Shown here: positions 25,884-32,259 of the stretch, piece by piece | How positions within the stretch are numbered: position 1 is the first letter of the stretch | Layout: each line of letters starts with the position of its first letter | Source of the DNA: Gemmatimonadota bacterium | GTDB lineage: Bacteria; Gemmatimonadota; Gemmatimonadetes; Longimicrobiales; Gaopeijiaceae | Reading direction: 5' to 3' | DNA length: 37,085 nt | NCBI GenBank assembly: GCA_009841475.1 | Contig: VXLT01000297.1 | Location: 1 to 37,085 of the forward strand | Notes under the pieces: model-generated | What the model was told of the DNA's origin: nothing | The model's database searches: none | Seen by the model: the letters and a program-made list of their open reading frames with translations, nothing else | Position numbers and translations under genes: made by a program

Positions 25884-25980
25884 GGGGGCGGATCGGGACT
25901 GGTGTTCCGTCTGGTCTTCAAAACCAGTGCGCCCGGCTAAGACCCGGGTGGGTGGGTTCGATTCCCACACGCCCCCGCCA
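25884..25980 (+). tRNA. selC: tRNA-Sec (anticodon TCA)
   Basis: This 97-base gene encodes the tRNA that inserts selenocysteine at UGA codons. The acceptor stem is GGGGGCG (25884-25890) with CGCCCCC (25970-25976), followed by discriminator G and an encoded CCA. The D arm has six pairs (25894-25899 with 25904-25909) and a four-base TGGT loop, a hallmark of tRNA-Sec. The anticodon stem CTGGT/ACCAG holds loop CTTCAAA with anticodon TCA at 25918-25920. The long variable arm pairs 25930-25936 with 25944-25950. The T arm is 25952-25968. The eighth acceptor pair expected in bacteria would be G25891 with A25969, a mismatch. No selA, selB or selD is in the window. Confidence 0.93.
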
Positions 25981-25996
25981 CCGCGCCCGATTCCCT

Positions 25997-26002
25997 TATC
26001 TT
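25997..26002 (+). promoter_or_regulatory. TANNNT -10 box upstream of the lipid kinase
   Basis: TATCTT ends six bases before the ATG at 26009, and no ribosome-binding site is present, suggesting a leaderless transcript. No good -35 is seen because the preceding bases are the tRNA 3' end. Confidence 0.35.
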
Positions 26003-26008
26003 CCTCTA

Positions 26009-26938
26009 ATGAACTCGAAGAAGGTCCGTGTGATCATCAATCCGGCCGCCGCGGGAGGGCGTGGGCGCGGGGCGGCGCTGGAGCTGCTGGAGGAGCTGGA
26101 CGCCCGTTCGCTCCCCTGCGAGGCGCGCTACACCGAGCGGCCGGGGCACGCGGCCGAACTGGGAGCCGAGGCGCGCGAGGCCCGGGTGCGGGGGGTCGTG
26201 GTGGTCGGGGGTGACGGAACCGTGCACGAGGTGGTGGGCGGTCTGCTGGCCGGAGGGCCGGGAGTGCTGCCGCCGGTGTGCGTCTTCCCGGCGGGAACCG
26301 GCAACGACTTCTTTCGCATGGTGGGCGCGGAGCGGAACGCCGCTGCGGTGGCCCGTGTCCTCGAGCAGGGCGCGGTCAAGCATTTCGATGTGGGGCGGGT
26401 GCGCTGGGACAGGGGAGAGAGCGTTTTCGTGAACGTGCTCGGTGTCGGGGTGGACGTCGACGTGTTGCGCTGCCGGGCCCGCTTTGCACGGCTGAAGGGG
26501 CTGGCCCAGTACCTGGCCGCTCTCCTTTACGCATTGGCAACCTACCGGGCGCCGGAGGTGCGCATCGATGTCGGACGCGGTGGCCGCACGCTGCTGGGCC
26601 GGACCACTCTTTCCGTCATCACGGTCGGCCCGTCCATGGGAGGCGGCTTCAAGGTCAACCCGGGTGCGCGCTCGTCGGACGGAAGACTCGACCTTTTTCA
26701 CGCGCCGGCCATGAGCCTGCTCCGCATCATGGCGCTGGTCCCCAGGGTCATCCGGGGGACGCACGCCGGAATGAAGCCGCTGACGATGTGCCGGATCGAG
26801 GAGGCCCGGTTGGGGCGCACCGACGGAAAGCCCGTCTGGTTCGAGATGGATGGGGAGCTGTCGCCGGAACCGGCCCGGGAACTCCGGGTGAACGTCATGC
26901 CGCGGGTGCTGCCCGTGATGGTACCGGCGAATGCGTAG
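26009..26938 (+). CDS. Diacylglycerol kinase-family lipid kinase (YegS/DgkB type)
   Basis: This 309-residue enzyme should phosphorylate diacylglycerol or a related lipid, recycling it into phospholipid synthesis. The N-terminal nucleotide-binding domain carries IINPAAAGG (9-17), GGDGTVHE (67-74) and PAGTGND (94-100), all diagnostic. The C-terminal beta-sandwich contains TVGPSMGGGFKVNPGA and SDGRLDLF. The ATG at 26009 fits the family start; the longer frame would run through selC. The stop overlaps the next gene's start by eight bases. Confidence 0.93.
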   Translation: MNSKKVRVIINPAAAGGRGRGAALELLEELDARSLPCEARYTERPGHAAELGAEAREARVRGVVVVGGDGTVHEVVGGLLAGGPGVLPPVCVFPAGTGNDFFRMVGAERNAAAVARVLEQGAVKHFDVGRVRWDRGESVFVNVLGVGVDVDVLRCRARFARLKGLAQYLAALLYALATYRAPEVRIDVGRGGRTLLGRTTLSVITVGPSMGGGFKVNPGARSSDGRLDLFHAPAMSLLRIMALVPRVIRGTHAGMKPLTMCRIEEARLGRTDGKPVWFEMDGELSPEPARELRVNVMPRVLPVMVPANA

Positions 26939-27563
26939 CCGCCCGCGGACCGGATTCTCCGGGCGCGGCTACACGGGGGCCGTCCTGGGTGCCGCCGCGC
27001 TGGGGCTGCTGGCCGGATCCGCCGGGCCGGCGCGCGCGCAGGTCACCGCCGCGGATCCGGCCGGCGACAGCGTCGCCGCCGCCGACTCGGTGCCGGCCGG
27101 CCTGTCGCCATCGGGGGCATTCCTGCGCGGCGCGATCATCCCGGGATGGGGTCATGTGGCCACGGGTTCGGTCACGCGCGGCGCCTTCTACTTCGGGTGG
27201 GAGTCGCTGACCGGCTGGATGATCTACAAGAGCCACCGACGCCTGGGTGTCGCGCGCCGGCAGGCCACGCTCTGGGAGGACCGGGTCACGGCCGGACTGC
27301 TGCGCGAAGGGGTGGAGCCCGAGAGTGTCGAGGCCCAACTCGAGCGCCACCCGGAAATCATCCGCTTCCGGGGCCTCGTGGATGCCCGCGCGGAGCAGCG
27401 GGAAGACTGGGTCGCGCTGGGCGTCTTCATCCTGCTCCTGTCCGGCGTTGACGCCTTCGTGTCGACGCACCTGCGGGACTTCCCGGAACCGCTAACGGTC
27501 GAGGGCGACCCCGTGACCGGGACGGTGGAAGTCGCGTTTCGCGTGCCGTTGGGCAGATGGTGA
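26931..27563 (+). CDS. DUF5683-like secreted or membrane protein
   Basis: This 210-residue protein has an N-terminal signal peptide (about 1-36, ending ARA), then a short disordered segment rich in alanine and serine. A domain follows with FLRGAIIPGWGHVATGS (64-80), the glycine-tryptophan pattern seen in DUF5683-type membrane proteins. Further hydrophobic segments lie at about 83-98 and 160-178. Function is unknown. Translation is probably coupled to the lipid kinase through the eight-base overlap. A role at the envelope is inferred from the signal peptide and neighbours. Confidence 0.75.
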   Translation: MRSRPRTGFSGRGYTGAVLGAAALGLLAGSAGPARAQVTAADPAGDSVAAADSVPAGLSPSGAFLRGAIIPGWGHVATGSVTRGAFYFGWESLTGWMIYKSHRRLGVARRQATLWEDRVTAGLLREGVEPESVEAQLERHPEIIRFRGLVDARAEQREDWVALGVFILLLSGVDAFVSTHLRDFPEPLTVEGDPVTGTVEVAFRVPLGRW

Positions 27564-27605
27564 GGGTCCGGCGCCCGTTCGTCCGCCACGCCGCGCCGCG
27601 GGCAG

Positions 27606-27633
27606 CCCGCCCGGGCGGGTCCGTGCACGGACC
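27606..27633. terminator. Pair of palindromes between convergent genes
   Basis: CCCGCCCGGGCGGG (27606-27619) and GGTCCGTGCACGGACC (27618-27633) are perfect palindromes that overlap by two bases and end just before the stop of the minus-strand phosphatase gene. As RNA the second forms a six-pair stem with a TGCA loop. Position and symmetry suit a bidirectional terminator, though T tracts are weak. Confidence 0.45.
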
Positions 27634-27634
27634 T

Positions 27635-28375
27635 CTATCCCGCCCACTCGTGGAGGACCGGCGCGCCGGAGCCCGTGACCGTCACGTAGCTGCGATGCAC
27701 CACCCAGTCGCCGGAATTGACGTAGAAGCGGCCGGGAGCAACCTCCTGCACGAGCGGCGCGTGCGCGTGTCCCGCCGCCACGATGTCGATGGTGGCGTCC
27801 CCCGCGAGCACATCGGACGCCCAGTCCGCCAGGTAGCCGGACCGGCCTTCGTTCTGCGTTCCCGGACCGGCCCGCAGTTCCTTCCTGGTGCCGGACACGC
27901 GCTCGGCCACCCAGGCGCCGAGGTCGGGGTGGAGCCAGCGAAACAGCCACCGCGTGAACGGGTTGCGCAGGACGAGCCGCAGGTACCGGTACCCCAGGTC
28001 CCCCGCACCCAGCCCGTCCCCGTGGGCGAGGAGGACGGACCTTCCCTCGAGTTCGATCCGGACCGGTTGCTGGTGGAATTCCACGCCGATGCGGTCCCGG
28101 AGGTAGCTGCCCCCCCACCAGTCATGGTTGCCGCCCATGAGGAGGACCGGGACACCGCCCTCCACGAGGTCGGCGAGCGCGGCCAGCACCCTCACGTGCC
28201 GGGCCAGCACGACCCGCCGGTATTCGAACCAGAAGTCGAAGAGGTCGCCGTTGATGATTAGCCGGCTGCCCGATTCCTTGACGTGGAGCAGCCAGCGCCG
28301 GAATGCTTCTTCGGTGTCGGGGGGAACCGCGCCGAGGTGCACATCGGACACAAGAAAGGCGGGCTTGGAAGGCAT
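27635..28375 (-). CDS. UDP-2,3-diacylglucosamine pyrophosphatase-like metallophosphatase (LpxH family)
   Basis: This 246-residue calcineurin-like phosphoesterase probably hydrolyses UDP-2,3-diacylglucosamine in lipid A synthesis. Metal-binding motifs are complete: SDVHLG (10-15), NGDLFDFW (42-49), GGNHDWW (81-87), LAHGDG and GHAHAP. The family's GNRD is GNHD here, as in many non-proteobacterial homologues, so specificity is inferred rather than certain. Neighbours LptE and a LolB-like lipoprotein support an outer-membrane role. The start codon overlaps that of the divergent lipoprotein gene. TACTTT on the minus strand (28389-28384) lies eight bases upstream and may be its -10 box. Confidence 0.82.
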   Translation of the reverse strand: MPSKPAFLVSDVHLGAVPPDTEEAFRRWLLHVKESGSRLIINGDLFDFWFEYRRVVLARHVRVLAALADLVEGGVPVLLMGGNHDWWGGSYLRDRIGVEFHQQPVRIELEGRSVLLAHGDGLGAGDLGYRYLRLVLRNPFTRWLFRWLHPDLGAWVAERVSGTRKELRAGPGTQNEGRSGYLADWASDVLAGDATIDIVAAGHAHAPLVQEVAPGRFYVNSGDWVVHRSYVTVTGSGAPVLHEWAG

Positions 28376-29090
28376 GACAGCCGAAAGTACCGGAACGCGC
28401 CTGCGCGGGGTAGGGATCCTTCCGGGAATCCTCCTCGTTGCAGCCTGCGCCGCGCCTCCGCCCCCCCCGCCCGAGACCCCGCAGCCCGCGCGGACCGATC
28501 TCCGGGCCGAGGCCCTGCTCATCGAGTACACCACGAGGGTCGCGCAGCCGAGCCGGATCGTGTTCCGCTGGCGTGCGCAGGAGCCCGACTTTCGCGACAG
28601 CGGGGTCGGGGTGGCGCGGGTGGAACCGCCGTACCGCGCGCGGCTGGACCTCTTTCTCGACAACGGGGAGGCCGTCGCGACCGCGGCCCTGGTCGAGGAC
28701 GAACTGAGGATCCCCGCCAGTCTCCCCAGCGAACTCGTGCCGCCGGCACCGCTGATGTGGGCCGTATTCGGCGTCTTCCGCCCCGGCGCCGGGGCCCGGA
28801 TGGCGCACGGACGCATCACCCGGGGTACGATGGAACTCGAATACGAGCTGCCGTCCCGGGACCTGGTGCGCTTCCAGCTGCGCGACCGCGCCGTCGTGAA
28901 CGCCGAACGGCTGGAGCGGGGATCGGTCGTGGAAACCGTGTTCCTCTCGGACCGGGAAGGCGATACGATCTTCCCGGGGGAGGCAACCTACCGCGATCTG
29001 CCAGGCTACAGAGAACTGAAACTCACCCTTGTATCGATCGACCATGTGGACTCGTTCCCTCCCGATATCTGGTATCCGAACCAGCCGTAG
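28374..29090 (+). CDS. LolB/LolA-like outer-membrane lipoprotein
   Basis: This 238-residue protein has a lipoprotein signal peptide with lipobox LVAAC (C25), then a proline-rich spacer of about ten residues. The rest is predicted to be beta-rich, with patterns such as YRARLDLFLDNGE, reminiscent of the half-barrel of LolA/LolB or DUF4292-type proteins. It may carry lipoproteins or lipid to the outer membrane, but the family assignment is tentative. The ATG at 28374 shares two bases with the start codon of the opposite-strand phosphatase gene. It overlaps lptE at its 3' end by 47 bases. Confidence 0.75.
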   Translation: MTAESTGTRLRGVGILPGILLVAACAAPPPPPPETPQPARTDLRAEALLIEYTTRVAQPSRIVFRWRAQEPDFRDSGVGVARVEPPYRARLDLFLDNGEAVATAALVEDELRIPASLPSELVPPAPLMWAVFGVFRPGAGARMAHGRITRGTMELEYELPSRDLVRFQLRDRAVVNAERLERGSVVETVFLSDREGDTIFPGEATYRDLPGYRELKLTLVSIDHVDSFPPDIWYPNQP

Positions 29091-29616
29091 CAGAGGGGGC
29101 GCCCGCGGCCGGCGCCGGTTCCTCTTCAGGCTCGTGCCGCTCGTGGCGCTCGCCGCGGCGAGCTGCAACTACTCCTTCACCGCAGGCGCGGGCCTGCCCT
29201 CGCACATTCGCACCATCGCGATCGTCCCCTTCGAGAACGACACCAACCGCTTCGAACTCACCCAGGAGCTCCACGAGGCGCTGCTCAGGGATTTGCCCCG
29301 GGCGCTGGGACTGACCCTGGCGGGGGAGGAGGCCGCAGACGCGGTCGTCTCCGGAACGGTCCAGGGCTACGAACTGCAGGCGCCGCTATACCAGAGGGGG
29401 CAGCAGTCCCAATCGGTCCAGGTGCTGCAGCGCCAGGTGGTGCTGAGGGCGGAGGTGCAGATCCTCGACCGCGAGAACTACACCATACTCTGGGAACAGC
29501 AGGTGCGCTGCATGGGCCAGTACCTGGAGGCGAGCGAGACCGAGGAGGTCGGGCGGGCGGAGGCGATCGAACTGTGTGTCCAGGAGATAGTGGACGGGGC
29601 CCAGTCCAACTGGTAG
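29044..29616 (+). CDS. lptE: LPS-assembly lipoprotein LptE
   Basis: LptE plugs the LptD barrel and helps insert lipopolysaccharide into the outer leaflet. The 190-residue protein has a lipobox AAASC (C41) followed by NYSF, the usual start of mature LptE, then IAIVPFENDTNRFELTQEL and a C-terminal half with beta-strand pattern. The N-terminal region before the hydrophobic stretch is long and arginine-rich (about 30 residues), which is odd for a signal peptide. The only start codons near are ATG 29044 and a TTG at 29029, both inside the upstream gene. Its presence implies an LPS-bearing outer membrane. Confidence 0.85.
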   Translation: MWTRSLPISGIRTSRSRGGARGRRRFLFRLVPLVALAAASCNYSFTAGAGLPSHIRTIAIVPFENDTNRFELTQELHEALLRDLPRALGLTLAGEEAADAVVSGTVQGYELQAPLYQRGQQSQSVQVLQRQVVLRAEVQILDRENYTILWEQQVRCMGQYLEASETEEVGRAEAIELCVQEIVDGAQSNW

Positions 29617-29653
29617 ATTCGCCACCGGCAGGATCCGACGAGATCACCTTCGA

Positions 29654-29714
29654 CCCCAGCAGGCCGTGGATGCATCGCTGACCGAATGCAGCGGGGACCT
29701 GTTCCACGGCCTGC
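29654..29714 (+). promoter_or_regulatory. Large inverted repeat / structured element before the Mrp operon
   Basis: A perfect 12-pair inverted repeat, GCAGGCCGTGGA (29659-29670) with TCCACGGCCTGC (29703-29714), encloses a 32-base loop. The loop holds a nested stem CGCTG (29676-29680)/CAGCG (29689-29693). CCCC at 29654-29657, just 5' of the stem, could pair with GGGG at 29693-29696 in the loop, making a pseudoknot. The Mrp operon starts 21 bases later. No T tract follows, so a regulatory leader is at least as likely as a terminator of lptE. Confidence 0.5.
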
Positions 29715-29735
29715 CAGCTCACGGAGCGCGCTGAC

Positions 29736-30218
29736 TTGAACCGGGCACTCTGGCTCTGGGGGATCCTGTTCGCGCTCTGGCTGCTGCTGTCCGGGCACTT
29801 CGAGACGCTCTTCATCGTCTTCGGCCTCGTCACCTGCACGGTCGCGGTGTGGGTATCGGTGCGCATGGGCGTGGTCGACCGCGAGTCCATGCCCGTGCAC
29901 CTGCTCGGGCGCGCGGTCGCGTATGTGCCCTGGCTGGTGTGGGAGGTCTTCAAGTCGAATGTGCGGGTCGCGCGGATCATCCTTTCGCCGCGCATGCGCC
30001 TCGATCCCTCGATCGTCCACTTCCGGGCGTCGCAGGCCACCGACCTCGGCCGCTTCATCTACGCCAACTCGATCACGCTCACGCCGGGCACGGTCACCAC
30101 GGGGGTCACCGGTGACGACATGGAGGTGCACGCGATCGTGCAGTCGGAGATCGACGGGTCGGAGGAGAACGACATGAACCGGCGGGTTGCGGTGCTGGAA
30201 GGGAAGGACCCGAAGTGA
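29736..30218 (+). CDS. mrpE: Mrp antiporter subunit E
   Basis: This 160-residue inner-membrane subunit belongs to the MrpE/MnhE family of multisubunit cation/proton antiporters. It has two hydrophobic N-terminal segments (about 3-18 and 21-42), another near 58-72, then a cytoplasmic domain with YANSITLTPGTVT, the family signature. The start is TTG with GGAG ten bases upstream; no ATG lies near the family N-terminus. It opens an operon of at least ten genes with overlapping ends. A long inverted repeat lies directly upstream. Confidence 0.93.
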   Translation: MNRALWLWGILFALWLLLSGHFETLFIVFGLVTCTVAVWVSVRMGVVDRESMPVHLLGRAVAYVPWLVWEVFKSNVRVARIILSPRMRLDPSIVHFRASQATDLGRFIYANSITLTPGTVTTGVTGDDMEVHAIVQSEIDGSEENDMNRRVAVLEGKDPK

Positions 30219-30502
30219 TGTTCGCGGTCACCGCCGCCGCGCTGCTGGTGGCGATGGTGCTGGCGATGTGCCGCGCCCTGCTCGGACCCACTGCGTACGA
30301 CCGCGTGCTGGCGCTGAACAACATCGGCACGAAGACGGTGGTGCTGATCGCCGTGCTCGGCTTCCTGAACGGGCGCCCCGACTTCCTGGACCTCGCGATC
30401 GCCTACGCGCTGATCAACTTCATCGGGACGATCGCGGTGCTGAAGTACATCGAGTACGGCGACCTGGGCGCGCCGTCCCGTCCCGGGGGCGAGGCGGACT
30501 GA
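30215..30502 (+). CDS. mrpF: Mrp antiporter subunit F
   Basis: This 95-residue protein has three hydrophobic helices and the MrpF motif GPTAYDRVLALN (24-35), followed by ALINFIGTIAVLKY. The GTG at 30215 overlaps the mrpE stop as GTGA with AAGGA six bases upstream; the adjacent ATG at 30218 is an alternative. The role is structural within the Mrp complex. Confidence 0.93.
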   Translation: MMFAVTAAALLVAMVLAMCRALLGPTAYDRVLALNNIGTKTVVLIAVLGFLNGRPDFLDLAIAYALINFIGTIAVLKYIEYGDLGAPSRPGGEAD

Positions 30503-30909
30503 TGGAGATGGCCGTCACCGCGCTGACCTGGGTGTTGTTGATGGCCGGCGCGTTCTTCCTGCTGACCGGCGCGCTCGGGATGGTCCGGCTGCCGGACGTC
30601 TTCACGCGCATGCACGCCGCCGGCATGACCGACACCATGGGGGCCGGCCTGATCCTGGCGGGGCTGCTCGTCCACACGCTGGCCGGGGGGGGTGATCTGG
30701 CCGCGGTGCCGGTGCGCCTGCTTCTCATCCTGGGCTTCCTCTGGTTCACCAGTCCGATCGCCACCCACGCGACGGCCAAGGCGGCGCTTTCGGGCGGCGT
30801 GCGGCCGTTTACGCTGGCCGGGGAGGGGTCCGGTGCGCGCGAGCCCGCCCCTGGCGAGGCGTTCAGCGCGGGGCAGTCCGGCGAGAGAGAAGGGGGTGCG
30901 ACATCGTAA
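30502..30909 (+). CDS. mrpG: Mrp antiporter subunit G
   Basis: This 135-residue membrane protein has three helices and the MrpG signature GMVRLPDVFTRMHAAG (26-41). Its start overlaps the mrpF stop (TGATG). A hydrophilic C-terminal tail of about 30 residues (from residue 103) rich in glycine, alanine and glutamate extends beyond the usual end and is probably disordered. Confidence 0.93.
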   Translation: MEMAVTALTWVLLMAGAFFLLTGALGMVRLPDVFTRMHAAGMTDTMGAGLILAGLLVHTLAGGGDLAAVPVRLLLILGFLWFTSPIATHATAKAALSGGVRPFTLAGEGSGAREPAPGEAFSAGQSGEREGGATS

Positions 30910-30923
30910 CCGTCATCGACATC

Positions 30924-31463
30924 GTGCTGCTGACGCTGCTTGCGGCCGCGGGGCTGGCTCTGCTGCGGGTGCGCAACCTGTTCGCGGTCGTGATGCTGGC
31001 CGGGATCTATTCGCTGCTGTCGGCCGGGCTCTTCACCGTGATGGACGCGGTCGACGTGGCCTTTACGGAGGCGGCGGTGGGCGCCGGGATCTCCACCGTC
31101 CTCTTCCTCGGCGCGCTGGCGCTTTGCGGGCACCAGGAGAACAAGCCCGGACACACCCCGCTGCTGCCGCTGTTCGTGGTGCTGGTCACCGGCGGGCTGC
31201 TGGTCTGGGGGACGATGGACATGCCCGGATTCGGCGACCCCGCCAACCCCGTTCACCACCACGTCGCCGACCACTACATCGACGAGAGCTATCACGAGAT
31301 CGAGATCCCCAACGTGGTGACCTCGGTGCTGGCGTCGTACCGCGGCTACGACACGATGGGCGAGACCACGGTGGTCTTCGCGGCCGCGGTGGGGGTGATG
31401 ATCCTCCTCGCAGGGCGCCTGGGCCGAAGGCCGCGGCCGGAAGGGAAGGGGGACGGCGGATGA
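30924..31463 (+). CDS. Stand-alone MrpA C-terminal domain (MbhD/MbhE-like, DUF4040)
   Basis: In classical Mrp systems this region is the C-terminal part of MrpA. Here it is a separate membrane protein of about 180 residues. The MbhD-like part has RNLFAVVMLAGIYSLLSA and VAFTEAAVGAG, and the MbhE-like part has VLASYRGYDTMGETT. A histidine-rich loop (HHHVADHY, about 111-118) separates them. The first standard start codon is GTG 30924, but homologues usually contain an IDIxLL stretch that here is encoded upstream. The GAAGGGGG ribosome-binding site fits a non-standard ATC codon at 30903 better. The true start is therefore uncertain. The stop overlaps mrpB (ATGA). Confidence 0.85.
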   Translation: MLLTLLAAAGLALLRVRNLFAVVMLAGIYSLLSAGLFTVMDAVDVAFTEAAVGAGISTVLFLGALALCGHQENKPGHTPLLPLFVVLVTGGLLVWGTMDMPGFGDPANPVHHHVADHYIDESYHEIEIPNVVTSVLASYRGYDTMGETTVVFAAAVGVMILLAGRLGRRPRPEGKGDGG

Positions 31464-31882
31464 GGGGAGAGGTGGTCGTGCGCGTCGGTGCCAAGGTCCT
31501 GGCTCCGTTCATCATCACCTTCGGGCTGTGTGTGCACTTTCACGGCGACTACAGCCCGGGCGGGGGCTTCCAGGCGGGGGTGATCCTGGCCGCGGCGATC
31601 GCGCTGCTCGCGCTGGTGTACGGGCTCGAAGCCGTGCAGAAGGTGGTGACGCCCCGGTTCGTGCGGGCGTGCGCGGCGCTGGGCGTGATCATCTTCGCCG
31701 GGGTCGGCGTGGTGACGATGGTCCTGGGCCACAACTACCTGGGCTACGACGCGCTGGCCGAGGGCCACGCCGGACAGCACTACGGGATCCTGGGGGTGGA
31801 GCTGGGCGTGCTCGTCACCGTGTTCGGCGTGATGGTAACGGTCTTCTACCTCTTCGCCGGACGCCGCGGGAGGACGCAATGA
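31460..31882 (+). CDS. mrpB: Mrp antiporter subunit B
   Basis: This 140-residue membrane subunit has four hydrophobic helices and the family signature HGDYSPGGGFQAGVILAAA (28-46). Start and stop both overlap neighbours by four bases (ATGA). It is of standard length. In structures of Mrp complexes, MrpB sits beside the MrpA C-terminal region, which fits its neighbour here. Confidence 0.95.
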   Translation: MRGEVVVRVGAKVLAPFIITFGLCVHFHGDYSPGGGFQAGVILAAAIALLALVYGLEAVQKVVTPRFVRACAALGVIIFAGVGVVTMVLGHNYLGYDALAEGHAGQHYGILGVELGVLVTVFGVMVTVFYLFAGRRGRTQ

Positions 31883-32259
31883 GCCTCGACCTCCTGGTTT
31901 CCCACTACAACTACTGGGTCGTCATCTTCCTGATGATGGTCGGGTTCTACATCCTGATTTCTCGGGGGAATCTGATCAAGAAAGTTGTTGGCCTGAATGT
32001 ATTTCAGACCTCTGTCTTCATGTTGTACATCAGCATGGGGAAGGTGAACGGGGGAACTCCGCCGATCCTGATCTACGGGGAGACCGATGTCCTCTACTCC
32101 AACCCGCTGCCGCACGTGCTGATCCTGACCGCGATCGTGGTCGGGATCGCCACGACCTCGGTGGGGCTGGCGCTGGCCGTCCGCATCAAGGAGGCGTACG
32201 GGACCATCGAGGAGGACGAGATCAACGCCATCGAGGCCCGCACCGAGGCCACCGGGTAG
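31879..32259 (+). CDS. mrpC: Mrp antiporter subunit C (NuoK-like)
   Basis: This 126-residue protein has three helices and is homologous to complex I subunit NuoK. It carries GLNVFQTSVFMLYIS and, after a short loop, DPLPHVLILTAIVVG-like sequence (NPLPHVLILTAIVVGIA), the MrpC hallmark. Its start overlaps mrpB (ATGA) and its stop shares a base with the next start (TAGTG). Confidence 0.95.
   Translation: MSLDLLVSHYNYWVVIFLMMVGFYILISRGNLIKKVVGLNVFQTSVFMLYISMGKVNGGTPPILIYGETDVLYSNPLPHVLILTAIVVGIATTSVGLALAVRIKEAYGTIEEDEINAIEARTEATG

Noticed and set aside
25884-26010. tRNA-associated integration site
   Set aside because: No integrase is nearby, and I found no second copy of the tRNA 3' end in the flanking sequence.
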